64,000 nt of DNA from contig JAOPXK010000086.1 in assembly GCA_025965195.1 (NCBI GenBank), positions 26,743-90,742 of the forward strand. The letters are read 5' to 3'. The stretch comes from Marmoricola sp. GTDB lineage: Bacteria > Actinomycetota > Actinomycetes > Propionibacteriales > Nocardioidaceae. Made by a program: the position numbers and the translations under genes. How positions within the stretch are numbered: position 1 is the first letter of the stretch; each line of letters starts with the position of its first letter. Shown in pieces: positions 17,735 through 25,838 of the stretch. The notes under the pieces are model-generated. The model searched no databases, had not been told where the DNA came from, and saw only the letters and a program-made list of their open reading frames with translations.

Positions 17735-18958
17735 GTGGCAGCACCACAGAACTACCTGGCCGTGATCAAGGTCGTAGGTATCGGTGGAGGTGGAGTCAAC
17801 GCCGTCAACCGGATGATCGAGGTCGGGCTGAGGGGCGTCGAGTTCATTGCCATCAACACCGATGCGCAAGCTCTGCTGATGAGCGACGCCGATGTGAAGC
17901 TCGACATCGGTCGTGAGCTCACTCGTGGCCTGGGCGCCGGAGCGTTTCCCGCAGTGGGCGCCAAGGCAGCCGAGGACCACGCCGACGAGATCGAAGAGGT
18001 CATCAAGGGCGCCGACATGGTCTTCGTGACCGCCGGCGAGGGTGGCGGCACGGGCACGGGCGGCGCGCCGGTCGTGGCCAAGATCTCCCGCTCGCTCGGC
18101 GCGCTGACCATCGGTGTCGTGACCCGGCCGTTCTCCTTCGAGGGCCGCCGTCGTGCCAACTCCGCGGAAGAGGGCATCGCCAACCTCCGCGAAGAGGTCG
18201 ACACGCTGATCGTGATCCCCAACGACAAGCTGCTCTCGATCTCCGACCGCAGCGTGAGCATGCTCGACGCCTTCAAGCAGGCCGACCAGGTCCTCCTGCA
18301 AGGTGTCTCTGGCATCACCGACCTGATCACCACGCCGGGCCTGATCAACCTGGACTTCGCCGACGTCAAGGCGGTCATGTCCAACGCCGGGTCCGCGCTG
18401 ATGGGCATCGGCTCGGCCCGCGGCGAGAACCGCGCGGTCGAGGCCGCCGAGCTCGCCGTCTCCAGTCCGCTGCTCGAGGAGTCGATCGACGGCGCCCAGG
18501 GCGTGCTGCTCTCGATCGCCGGCGGCTCCGACCTGGGACTGTTCGAGATCAACGAAGCCGCGGCGATGGTTGCCGAGGCCGTCCACCCCGAGGCCAACAT
18601 CATCTTCGGCGCCACCATCGACGACGCGCTCGGCGACGAGGTCCGCGTGACAGTCATCGCGGCCGGGTTCGAAGGTGGCCGCCCGAAGCGTCGCGACGAG
18701 GGCACCGCCCTTCGCCGCAATCCGGCTCCCCAGTCGCAGGAGGAGACCAAGGCTGCCGCCCAGGCGGTCAGTCAGCAGCGCCAGCCCGACCAGTCCGCGG
18801 GAGCTCCACGCCGCGAGCCAGTGCCCGTCGGTGCGGCTCCGAGCGGTCCGGCCAACACCGCACCCCGGACCCAGCAGGCGACCGCTCCGGCTCCAGCGCG
18901 TCCGCAGCGTCAGGTCGACTTCGATGACGACCTGGACGTGCCGGACTTCCTGAAGTAA
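17735..18958 (+). CDS. ftsZ: Cell division protein FtsZ
   Basis: The tubulin-like GTPase that forms the Z-ring. Its 407 residues comprise the GTPase domain with nucleotide-binding [13 protein letters not shown] (about 15-27) and tubulin signature GGGTGTG (103-109), the T7-loop region NLDFADVK, and a Gln/Ala/Pro-rich flexible linker (about 310-390). The acidic C-terminal peptide [10 protein letters not shown] is the docking site for partners such as SepF. GTG 17735 is preceded by GAGAGG. ftsZ heads the second half of the cluster (pgeF, yggS, sepF, yggT, divIVA). Confidence 0.97.
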   Translation: MAAPQNYLAVIKVVGIGGGGVNAVNRMIEVGLRGVEFIAINTDAQALLMSDADVKLDIGRELTRGLGAGAFPAVGAKAAEDHADEIEEVIKGADMVFVTAGEGGGTGTGGAPVVAKISRSLGALTIGVVTRPFSFEGRRRANSAEEGIANLREEVDTLIVIPNDKLLSISDRSVSMLDAFKQADQVLLQGVSGITDLITTPGLINLDFADVKAVMSNAGSALMGIGSARGENRAVEAAELAVSSPLLEESIDGAQGVLLSIAGGSDLGLFEINEAAAMVAEAVHPEANIIFGATIDDALGDEVRVTVIAAGFEGGRPKRRDEGTALRRNPAPQSQEETKAAAQAVSQQRQPDQSAGAPRREPVPVGAAPSGPANTAPRTQQATAPAPARPQRQVDFDDDLDVPDFLK

Positions 18959-18968
18959 TCCGCCACGG

Positions 18969-19691
18969 GTGTACTCGCATCGCTCCACTCACGGCCCCGT
19001 CGACCTGGCCTTCACGGACAGGTACGGCGGGGTCAGTGGCGTTCCCTTCGACTCACTGAACCTGGCGCTCGAGGGTGATGACGACGCGGACCGCTGCGCC
19101 GAAAACCTCCGGATCGTCATCGACGACTTCGCACCCGGCGCGATGCCGGTCAACCTGCATCAGGTGCACGGCTCCAGAGTGGTCCTGGTGGAGGACTGGC
19201 GCAGCTCGAGCCCACCCAGCGCAGACGGCCTGGTGGCCCGGGACCAGCCGGACATTGTCCTGGTCGTCCGAGCGGCCGACTGCGTACCGGTGCTGTTCGC
19301 CGACCCGGGTGCCCGGGTGATCGGGGTGGCCCACTCCGGTCGCCCCGGACTCGCGGCTGGCATCGTCCCCGCCACAGTCGAGCGGATGCGCGCGGTCGGC
19401 GCCAGCGAGATCACTGCCTGGATCGGACCGCACGTGTGCGGTGCCTGCTACGAGGTGCCCGAGAAGATGCAGGCCGAGGTGGGCGCGATCGAGCCGGCTG
19501 CGGTCGCCACGACGAGCTGGGGGACTCCGTCGCTCGACATCGGCGCCGGCGTGCGCGCACAGCTCGAACGAGACGGCGTCAGGGTTGTCGACGTGTCCAG
19601 GTGCACCCGCGAGTCGGCGGATCTGTATTCGTATCGCCGCGACGGCCGCAGCTCCGGTCGGCTGGCCGGCTTGATCAGGCTCAACACGTGA
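18969..19691 (+). CDS. pgeF: Peptidoglycan editing factor PgeF (polyphenol oxidase/laccase-domain family)
   Basis: A 240-residue protein of the YfiH/DUF152 (Cu-oxidase_4) family. Metal- and active-site motifs are visible: NLHQVHGSRV near 59-68, VRAADCVPVLFADP near 98-111, and GVAHSGRPGLAAG near 117-129, where many homologues have GWRG in place of GRPG. Later IGPHVCGACYEV occurs near 153-164. Family members have been described as purine-nucleoside-active enzymes and, in E. coli, as removing misincorporated L-Ser from peptidoglycan precursors. GTG 18969 follows ftsZ by 10 bp and the stop overlaps yggS, so it is in the ftsZ transcription unit. Confidence 0.88.
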   Translation: MYSHRSTHGPVDLAFTDRYGGVSGVPFDSLNLALEGDDDADRCAENLRIVIDDFAPGAMPVNLHQVHGSRVVLVEDWRSSSPPSADGLVARDQPDIVLVVRAADCVPVLFADPGARVIGVAHSGRPGLAAGIVPATVERMRAVGASEITAWIGPHVCGACYEVPEKMQAEVGAIEPAAVATTSWGTPSLDIGAGVRAQLERDGVRVVDVSRCTRESADLYSYRRDGRSSGRLAGLIRLNT

Positions 19692-20386
19692 CCAGGCTGG
19701 ACGAGATCGAGGCCAATCTGGCTGCCGTGCTCGCGCGGATCGCAGCTGCCTGCGCGTCGGCGGGTCGGGCGCCCGACGAGGTGTCCCTGGTCGTGGTGAC
19801 GAAGTTCTTCCCGGCCTCCGACGTACGCCTGCTCGCGGGCCTGGGCATCACCGACGTGGGGGAGAACCGTCATCAGGAGGCCGAGGCAAAGGCCGCCGAG
19901 TGCTCCGACCTCGGCCTGCGCTGGCATTTCATCGGGTCGCTGCAGAGCAACAAGGCTGCGGCTGTCGCGTCCTACGCCGACGTGGTGGAGTCCATCGACC
20001 GGGCCAAGCTCCTCACCGGTCTGTCCAGCGGCGCCCAACAGCGTGACCGGCTCCTCGACTGCCTCATCCAGGTCAGTCTCGACCCGGCCGACACCCACGG
20101 CAGAGCCGGAGCCGCGACTGCCGACGTAGCCGCCCTGGCGGCGCAGATCCGAGCCACCGAGGGACTCCGGCTGCGGGGTGTGATGGCCGTTGCACCACTC
20201 GGGGAGCCGCCCGGGCCAGCCTTCGAACGGCTTTCGGTCGTGGCCGATTCGGTCCGCGCGATCGACCCGTCGGCGACCGTGATCTCGGCCGGTATGAGCG
20301 GCGACCTCGAAGAGGCGATAAAAGCCGGTGCGACACACGTGCGTGTCGGGTCCGCGGTCCTCGGTCAGCGGCCTGTGATCAAGTAA
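19688..20386 (+). CDS. YggS family pyridoxal phosphate-dependent protein
   Basis: A PLP-binding alanine-racemase-fold protein (YggS/PLPBP) involved in PLP homeostasis rather than catalysis. The PLP lysine lies in VVVTKFFPASDVRLLA near residues 34-49; GENRHQEAEAKAAE and WHFIGSLQSNKA are family hallmarks, and the end has SAGMSGDLEEAIKAGATHVRVGSAVLG. GTG 19688 (232 residues) overlaps the pgeF stop; the longer frame from 19436 runs inside pgeF. yggS between ftsZ and sepF is a conserved Gram-positive arrangement. Confidence 0.93.
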   Translation: MTRLDEIEANLAAVLARIAAACASAGRAPDEVSLVVVTKFFPASDVRLLAGLGITDVGENRHQEAEAKAAECSDLGLRWHFIGSLQSNKAAAVASYADVVESIDRAKLLTGLSSGAQQRDRLLDCLIQVSLDPADTHGRAGAATADVAALAAQIRATEGLRLRGVMAVAPLGEPPGPAFERLSVVADSVRAIDPSATVISAGMSGDLEEAIKAGATHVRVGSAVLGQRPVIK

Positions 20387-20449
20387 TGTCCAAGTGACGG
20401 AAGTGAAACGCTCCACCCGGGGCGAATCGAGCGTAGAGGAAGAGATTTC

Positions 20450-20932
20450 ATGAGCGGCGCGATGCGGAAAATGGGCGTCTACCTCGGTCTGCTCGAGGAC
20501 GTCGATGGTGAGTACGCCGACGGCGACCTGGCATACGACGAGCCTGCTCGTCGTACCGATGTCGAGCCTGCGGCCCGTCCTGTCTCCAACCTCAACGAGC
20601 GCCGCCGTCCGGCGAGTACGCCGGCCCAGCATCCTGCCGGAGCGATTGCCCCGATGTCCCGCATCACCACGCTGCATCCGCGCACCTACAACGAGGCACG
20701 GGTGATCGGCGAGAACTTCCGCGACGGCGTCCCGGTCATCATGAACCTGTCCGAGATGGCTGACGGCGATGCCAAGCGCCTCGTCGACTTCGCGGCCGGA
20801 CTGGTGTTCTCGGTGCACGGTTCGATCGAGCGAGTCACCAACAAGGTGTTCCTTCTCTCGCCGCCCAACGTCTCCGTGGCGGCTGAGGACAAGCAGCGCA
20901 TCGCGGAGAGTGGCTTCTTCAATCAGAGTTGA
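20450..20932 (+). CDS. sepF: Cell division protein SepF
   Basis: A 160-residue FtsZ-anchoring protein. The N-terminus ([10 protein letters not shown]) is the amphipathic membrane-binding helix, followed by a disordered acidic then Arg/Pro-rich linker (about 18-68). The C-terminal SepF domain (about 72-155) has [25 protein letters not shown] and [18 protein letters not shown]. In actinobacteria, which lack FtsA, SepF is the main membrane tether for FtsZ. The ATG is preceded by GAGGAAGAG. It follows yggS by 63 bp and precedes yggT by 3 bp. Confidence 0.94.
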   Translation: MSGAMRKMGVYLGLLEDVDGEYADGDLAYDEPARRTDVEPAARPVSNLNERRRPASTPAQHPAGAIAPMSRITTLHPRTYNEARVIGENFRDGVPVIMNLSEMADGDAKRLVDFAAGLVFSVHGSIERVTNKVFLLSPPNVSVAAEDKQRIAESGFFNQS

Positions 20933-20935
20933 TCC

Positions 20936-21226
20936 GTGAAAACAACCGGCGAGACCATCGGTCTGGTCATCGACATCTTCCTGCTGTTCATGCTGGTCCG
21001 GTTCGTCGTTGATTGCATCCAGCTCTTTGCCCGTTCCTGGCATCCGCGTGGACCGGTGCTGATGATCCTGGAGGTTGTCTTCTCGGTGACCGACCCGCCG
21101 ATCAATGCGATGCGGCGGGTGATTCCTCCGCTTCGCCTCGGTGGGGCGGCGATCGATATGGGATTCATCTCCGTCATCCTGATTTGCTATGTGCTTCAGT
21201 ACGTCAATGGTGCGATTTTCTACTGA
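20936..21226 (+). CDS. YggT family membrane protein
   Basis: A 96-residue protein with two hydrophobic segments (about 8-30 and 70-93) separated by a loop containing the typical YggT motif FSVTDPPINAMRRVIPP. YggT proteins are small membrane proteins of uncertain function encoded between sepF and divIVA in many Gram-positive bacteria; links to division or osmotic response have been proposed. GTG 20936 lies 3 bp after the sepF stop, so expression is almost certainly shared with sepF. Confidence 0.9.
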   Translation: MKTTGETIGLVIDIFLLFMLVRFVVDCIQLFARSWHPRGPVLMILEVVFSVTDPPINAMRRVIPPLRLGGAAIDMGFISVILICYVLQYVNGAIFY

Positions 21227-21318
21227 CCGGCACGACCCGTGCGGTCCCGGGGGGCTCGTGGACGGGCTATCCTTCGAGGCGCACATCTTTGTAACCACTA
21301 TCTGGATTGGGTGAGGTC

Positions 21319-22080
21319 ATGCCGCTGACGCCTGAGGACGTGAGCAACAAGCGTTTTACTCCGGTGCGGCTCCGTGAGGGCTACGACATGGGTGAGGTCG
21401 ACCAGTTCCTCGACGAGGTCGAGTCCGAACTGGCCAGCCTGATCAAGGAGAACGACGACCTCCGCAGCAAGCTCAGCGCTGCCCAGAGGGGTGTCAGTTC
21501 CGCGCCCGCCGTACCCGCACCGGCTCCCATCGAGGAGAAGGCTCCCGAGCCGCCGAAGGTCGAGGCTCCGGCGCCTCCGCCTGTCGCCGCTCCCGCCCCC
21601 GTTCCCGAGGTGGTCAGGGTCCACACGGTGGCCGACGCGTCCAGCGCCGCCGCCCGACTGCTCGAGATCGCCACGCGTAACGCCGACGAGCTCGTCGACG
21701 GCGCCAAGGAAGAGGCCGACAAGATCATCGGCGCGGCTCGCACCAAGGCGGAGCGGCTCGAGGCCGAGAGCAAGGTCAAGGCCGACCGTCTCGAGTCCGA
21801 CGCCCGCACCCGCTCGCAGATGCTCGACTCCGAGACCGAGGCTCGCCGCAAGGACGTGTTCGGCGACATGGACAAGGAGAAGCTCAAGCTCGACGGCGAG
21901 ATCGAGAACCTTCGCGCGTTCGAGCGGGAGTACCGCAGCCGCCTGAAGAGCTACTTCAGCCAGCAGCTCGAAGCTCTCGACGGCAACGGCGAAGGCGGCA
22001 CCCTCGCGGGCGCCACCTCCGAGCACTCCCCGAAGCGGTTGAAGTCGATCCTCGGTGACGAGGACCAGACAAAGCCCTGA
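21319..22080 (+). CDS. divIVA: DivIVA/Wag31 family polar growth and division protein
   Basis: A 253-residue DivIVA-domain protein. The conserved N-terminal lipid-binding domain (MPLTPEDVSNKRFTPVRLRE, then MGEVDQFLDEVESEL) is followed by a coiled coil, a Pro/Ala-rich linker (about 58-98) and a long second coiled coil (about 105-225). In actinobacteria DivIVA (Wag31) marks cell poles and organises apical wall growth. ATG 21319 is chosen over the in-frame TTG 21307 because the family starts MPLTP and GTGAGG precedes it. It is the last gene of the cluster and is followed by a strong hairpin. Confidence 0.94.
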   Translation: MPLTPEDVSNKRFTPVRLREGYDMGEVDQFLDEVESELASLIKENDDLRSKLSAAQRGVSSAPAVPAPAPIEEKAPEPPKVEAPAPPPVAAPAPVPEVVRVHTVADASSAAARLLEIATRNADELVDGAKEEADKIIGAARTKAERLEAESKVKADRLESDARTRSQMLDSETEARRKDVFGDMDKEKLKLDGEIENLRAFEREYRSRLKSYFSQQLEALDGNGEGGTLAGATSEHSPKRLKSILGDEDQTKP

Positions 22081-22095
22081 TCAGCTGATCAACGC

Positions 22096-22133
22096 AGAAG
22101 GGCGGCCATCCCACTCGGGATGACCGCCCTTCT
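22096..22133. terminator. Hairpin terminator between divIVA and ileS
   Basis: A perfect 10-bp stem AGAAGGGCGG/CCGCCCTTCT (22096-22105 with 22124-22133) continues, after one mismatch, into 6 more pairs CATCCC/GGGATG closing a 4-nt loop. There is no T-tract on the plus strand, as is common for GC-rich actinobacterial terminators. It lies between convergent genes and could serve both directions. Confidence 0.75.
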
Positions 22134-22252
22134 CCGTTGAGTTGGGCCCAAATCACAGTTCACTTGGGCCTCCGCTACATCAGGTCCGTAACCGAGGCCC
22201 AACTCGAGGGTGACGGAGGCCCAACTCAACAGCAACGGAGGCCCAACTCAAC
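22134..22252. repeat. Mirrored array of a 17-bp motif (2 forward, 3 inverted) at the divIVA/ileS junction
   Basis: The unit CGGAGGCCCAACTCAAC occurs at 22212-22230 and 22234-22252 (cores identical) and in diverged form at 22191-22208. Two inverse-orientation copies precede it: GTTGAGTTGGGCC at 22136-22148 and a diverged one at 22158-22174. Forward and inverse copies can pair, giving alternative cruciforms. The array ends just before the ileS stop codon. It contains no reading frame of note. Confidence 0.8.
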
Positions 22253-22254
22253 CG

Positions 22255-25200
22255 TCAGACGCGGAAGAGGGTGAAGGCGAAGCCGAGGTTGTTGTCGGTG
22301 TTGGTGAGGGTGTCGACGGACTCGGACTCGGCCATCGTGGAGGCGAGGACCTCTCCGGCGATCAGGTCGCGGTGCTCGGTGAATGCCTCGGCCACCTCAC
22401 CGGATGCGTGCCAGGTAAGGGCAATCCGGTCGGAGACCTCGAAGCCACTGGTCTTCCGGGCCTCCTGGATCATCCGGATCACCTCACGGGCCAGGCCCGC
22501 CCGCTTGAGCTCGGGGGTCAGCTCGAGGTCGAGGGCAACGGTCTCGCCCTGCTCGTTGACCACGGACCAGCCTTCGCGAGGTCGCTCGGCGATGATCACC
22601 TCGTCGGGCAGCACCTCGACCTCGGCACCGTCGACCGTGACGATGGCCCTGCTGTCCGCCTTGAGGGAAGCGGCGAGAGCACCGGCATCGGCTGCTGCGA
22701 TGGCAGCGGCCACCTTCGGGGTCTCCTTGCCGAACCGCTTGCCCAGGGCGCGGAAGTTGCCCTTTGCGGAGTGGTCGACCAGGTCCGCGCCGGCGGCCGA
22801 CAGCGGCTCGATCGCGCCGATGTTCAGCTCCTCGGCGATCTCGGCCCGGAGCTCGGGCGTGAGCCGGTCGTACGCGGCTGTCCCGATCAATGCACGTCCC
22901 AGCGGCTGACGGGTGCGGACCTTGGCCTCGGCCCGCGAAGCCCGCCCGAGCTCGACGATCCGGCGCGCCAGAGCCACTGACGAAGAAAGCTCCTCGTCGA
23001 CCGCGGCAGCGTCAGGGGTCGGCCAGGTCGAGAGGTGCACGGACTCGGGCGCGTCAGCCGTCACCGGTCGTACGACGTCCTGCCACACCCGCTCGGTGAT
23101 GAACGGGGTCAGCGGAGCGAGCAGCTGGGTCACCGTGGACAAGGTGTCGTGCAGGGTGCGCAGCGCCGACGGGTCGCCGTCCCAGAAACGACGACGGGAC
23201 CGACGCACATACCAGTTGGAGAGGTCGTCGACGAACTGCCCGAGGAGGCTGCCGATCCGCTGGGTGTCGAAGCGTTCGTACGCCGCCGTGACCTCGACGA
23301 CAAGTCGGGCTGTCTCGGCGTGCAGCCACCGGTCGAGGACCGGTCGCTCGGCAACGGGAGGAGCCGCGACAGCTGGTGACCAGTCCGCCGTACGCGCATA
23401 GAGCACGTGGAAGGCGACGGTGTTCCAGTAGGTCAGCAGCACCTTGCGGACGGTCTCCTGGATGCTCGCGTGGCCCACCCGACGGGCTGCCCAGGGCGAG
23501 CCGGAGCACGCCATGAACCAGCGGACCGCATCGGCGCCGTGTTCGTCCATCAGGGAGATCGGCTCGAGGATGTTGCCGAGGTGCTTGGACATCTTCCGGC
23601 CGTCCTCGGCCAGGATGTGGCCCAGGCAGACGACGTTCTTGTACGACGACTCGTCGAAGACCAGCGTCCCGATCGCCATCAGCGTGTAGAACCAGCCGCG
23701 GGTCTGGTCGATCGCCTCGCAGATGAAGTCGGCCGGGTACGCCGTTGCGAACTTCTCCGCCGAGCCCTCGGCGTGCGGGTAGCCCCACTGCGCGAACGGC
23801 ATCGAGCCGGAGTCGAACCACGCGTCGATGACCTCCGGCACGCGGGTAGCCACGGACGAGCACGCCGTTGGACCAACCAGATGTGGGCAGCTGAACGTGA
23901 TGTCGTCGACGAAGGGACGGTGCGGGTCGAGGGCGAGCTGGTCGGAGCCGGTCAGCTCGCCGAGCTCGGCCAGCGACCCGACACAGACCTGGTGCCCCTC
24001 CTCGCAACGCCAGATCGGCAGCGGCGTCCCCCAGTAGCGGCTGCGGGAGAGCGCCCAGTCGATGTTGTTGTGCAGCCAGTCGCCGTAGCGCCCCTCCTTG
24101 ATCGTCTCGGGGAACCAGTTGGTCTTCTCGTTCTCCCGGAGCAGCGCGTCCTTGATCTGCGTGGTGCGGATGTACCAGGACGGCTGGGCGTAGTACATCA
24201 GCGCCGTGTGGCAGCGCCAGCAGTGCGGATAGCTGTGCTCGTAGGCCAGATGCCGGAACAACCGGCCGCGGGCGTCGAGGTCCTTCACCAGGTCGGCGTC
24301 GGCGTGCTTGAAGAACTGTCCGCCCACGAGCGGCAGGTCGTCCTCGAAGTGGCCGTCCTTCCGTACGGGTACGACGACCGGCAGGCCATAGGCCTTGCAG
24401 ACCGCCATGTCCTCCTCGCCGAACGCGGGGGACTGGTGCACTAGTCCGGTGCCGTCCTCGATCGTGACGTACTCGGCCAGCACCACGAAGTGGGCAGGCG
24501 AGGTGAACTCCACCAGCTCGAACGGCCGCTGATAGGTCCATCGCTCCATCTCGCGACCGATGAAGCGCTCGCTGACCGTCCAGCCCTCACCGAGGACCGA
24601 CTCCCACAGCGGCTCGGCAACCACGACGGTCTCGTTGCCGTCCGTCGCGACGACGTAGGTGACGTCGGGGTGCACTGCGACCGCCGTGTTCGACACGAGC
24701 GTCCAGGGCGTCGTCGTCCAGACGAGGAGGCTGGCCCTGCCGGCAAGGGGTCCCGAGGTCAGCGGGAAGCGCACGTAGACCGAGGGATCGGTCACCGTCT
24801 CATAGCCCTGCGCGACCTCGTGGTCGGAGAGACCGGTGCCACAGCGCGGGCAGTACGGCGCAACGCGGTAGTCCTCGACGAGCAGTCCTTTCTGATGGAT
24901 CTGCTTCAGCGCCCACCAGACCGACTCGACGTAGGACGCGTCCATCGTCCGGTAGGGGTGCTCGGTGTCGACCCAGTAGCCCATCCGCCGGGTCATCGCC
25001 TCGAACTCGCCAACGTTGCGCAGCACCGACTCGCGGCACTTCGCGTTGAACTCCGCGATGCCGAAGGCTTCGATGTCCGGCTTGCCGGAGAAGCCGAGCT
25101 CCTTCTCGACGGCGAGCTCGACGGGCAGCCCGTGGCAGTCCCAGCCGCCCTTGCGTTCGACGTACCTGCCCCGCATGGTGTGGAAGCGCGGGAAGACGTC

Positions 25201-25401
25201 CTTGAAGACCCGTGCCTCGACGTGGTGGGTCCCCGGCATGCCGTTGGCGGTCGGTGGACCCTCGTAGAACGTCCACGGCTCACCATCGCGGGTGCGCTCG
25301 GTGGACTTGGCGAAGGTCTGGTTCTCCGCCCAGAAGGTGAGCACGTCGCGCTCGAGGGCAGGCAGGTCGACCTGCGGCGGGACGGGGCGGTACTCGTTCA
25401 C
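22255..25401 (-). CDS. ileS: Isoleucine--tRNA ligase
   Basis: Class I aminoacyl-tRNA synthetase of 1048 residues, charging tRNA-Ile with editing of misactivated valine. The HIGH-type motif is GMPGTHH (about 54-60) and the KMSKS-type motif is KMSKH (about residue 603). An editing domain lies between them, and a C-terminal anticodon-binding region follows (about 690-1000). Length and motifs fit the eukaryote-like IleRS group usual in actinobacteria, a group known for lower mupirocin sensitivity. The start is GTG 25401 with AAGGATC upstream. It is a single-gene unit read leftward behind a T-box leader. Confidence 0.96.
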   Translation of the reverse strand: MNEYRPVPPQVDLPALERDVLTFWAENQTFAKSTERTRDGEPWTFYEGPPTANGMPGTHHVEARVFKDVFPRFHTMRGRYVERKGGWDCHGLPVELAVEKELGFSGKPDIEAFGIAEFNAKCRESVLRNVGEFEAMTRRMGYWVDTEHPYRTMDASYVESVWWALKQIHQKGLLVEDYRVAPYCPRCGTGLSDHEVAQGYETVTDPSVYVRFPLTSGPLAGRASLLVWTTTPWTLVSNTAVAVHPDVTYVVATDGNETVVVAEPLWESVLGEGWTVSERFIGREMERWTYQRPFELVEFTSPAHFVVLAEYVTIEDGTGLVHQSPAFGEEDMAVCKAYGLPVVVPVRKDGHFEDDLPLVGGQFFKHADADLVKDLDARGRLFRHLAYEHSYPHCWRCHTALMYYAQPSWYIRTTQIKDALLRENEKTNWFPETIKEGRYGDWLHNNIDWALSRSRYWGTPLPIWRCEEGHQVCVGSLAELGELTGSDQLALDPHRPFVDDITFSCPHLVGPTACSSVATRVPEVIDAWFDSGSMPFAQWGYPHAEGSAEKFATAYPADFICEAIDQTRGWFYTLMAIGTLVFDESSYKNVVCLGHILAEDGRKMSKHLGNILEPISLMDEHGADAVRWFMACSGSPWAARRVGHASIQETVRKVLLTYWNTVAFHVLYARTADWSPAVAAPPVAERPVLDRWLHAETARLVVEVTAAYERFDTQRIGSLLGQFVDDLSNWYVRRSRRRFWDGDPSALRTLHDTLSTVTQLLAPLTPFITERVWQDVVRPVTADAPESVHLSTWPTPDAAAVDEELSSSVALARRIVELGRASRAEAKVRTRQPLGRALIGTAAYDRLTPELRAEIAEELNIGAIEPLSAAGADLVDHSAKGNFRALGKRFGKETPKVAAAIAAADAGALAASLKADSRAIVTVDGAEVEVLPDEVIIAERPREGWSVVNEQGETVALDLELTPELKRAGLAREVIRMIQEARKTSGFEVSDRIALTWHASGEVAEAFTEHRDLIAGEVLASTMAESESVDTLTNTDNNLGFAFTLFRV

Positions 25402-25429
25402 GTCTGATCCTTCGTTTTCGAACTCAACC

Positions 25430-25451
25430 GGTGGCTGAGCGTGTCGAAACC
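25430..25451. repeat. REP-like motif in the ileS leader
   Basis: GGTGGCTGAGCGTGTCGAAA plus CC belongs to the GGTnGnTnGAGCnTGTCGA family seen repeatedly in this window. In the ileS transcript it lies between the T-box and the ribosome-binding site, and its GGTTTCGA end can pair (one mismatch) with TCGAAAAC just before the SD, giving a leader hairpin. Confidence 0.6.
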
Positions 25452-25452
25452 G

Positions 25453-25625
25453 AGGGACGAGAGCCGGAACTCCCGCGGTACCACCCTCCTTGGCCGGCGA
25501 TGACGCTGTCGGCCCACTTCATCGGGTCTGTTGCTGCCGGTTCTAGTCCGCCCATGGCCGATCTGCCTGGACGTTTCTTCCGGCGACTCCGGGTTGATTG
25601 CCCATCGCTGCCCTGCAACCCCTCA
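25453..25625 (-). promoter_or_regulatory. T-box riboswitch, ileS leader
   Basis: The T-box core TGGTACCGCGG reads on the minus strand at 25483-25473, in the context GGAGGGTGGTACCGCGGGAG, followed by a CTC...CTCTCGTCCCTC segment typical of T-box antiterminator or antisequestrator folds. Upstream, a short stem I is closed by GGGTTG/CAACCC (25621-25616 with 25596-25591). It presents ATC, an isoleucine codon, followed by A at 25598-25596, as the specifier. Uncharged tRNA-Ile would pair with the specifier and with TGGT, raising ileS expression. The short stem I fits actinobacterial ileS T-boxes, which usually act on translation. Confidence 0.85.
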
Positions 25626-25838
25626 AGTCTGCCAGAGGCGAGAGTCTTCTCACGAACTGGTTTCGCCCTCGGTCGCCCCAAGGCGCCGCCGTTGACCCCG
25701 AATACCCACTGGCAGGCTTCAATCGGCGGGCTTCGCCTCGGTCCGGCGAGTTGAAGGCCCGGCGTGTTGCACATATCCTCGCGGCCACACGTATGACGCA
25801 GGTCATACTCCCTCCTTCTGGAATTGGGGCCGTGAACC

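Larger units (their letters stand above)
25402..25838. other. Divergent intergenic region ileS / TraR-DksA gene
   Basis: 437 bp. On the minus strand it holds the ileS leader: SD-like AAGGATC, a REP-like motif (25430-25451) and the T-box (25453-25625). The remaining roughly 200 bp to 25838 must hold the divergent promoters; I could not define them confidently. ORFs crossing this region are low-complexity and unsupported. Confidence 0.65.

Noticed and set aside
19448..21298. 616-residue minus-strand ORF across pgeF, yggS, sepF and yggT
   Set aside because: It is opposite four recognisable genes and has no domain or start signal; its length is a third-position GC effect.
22134..22252. CRISPR array interpretation of the repeats
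   Set aside because: Units are short, appear in both orientations, have irregular short gaps and no cas genes nearby.
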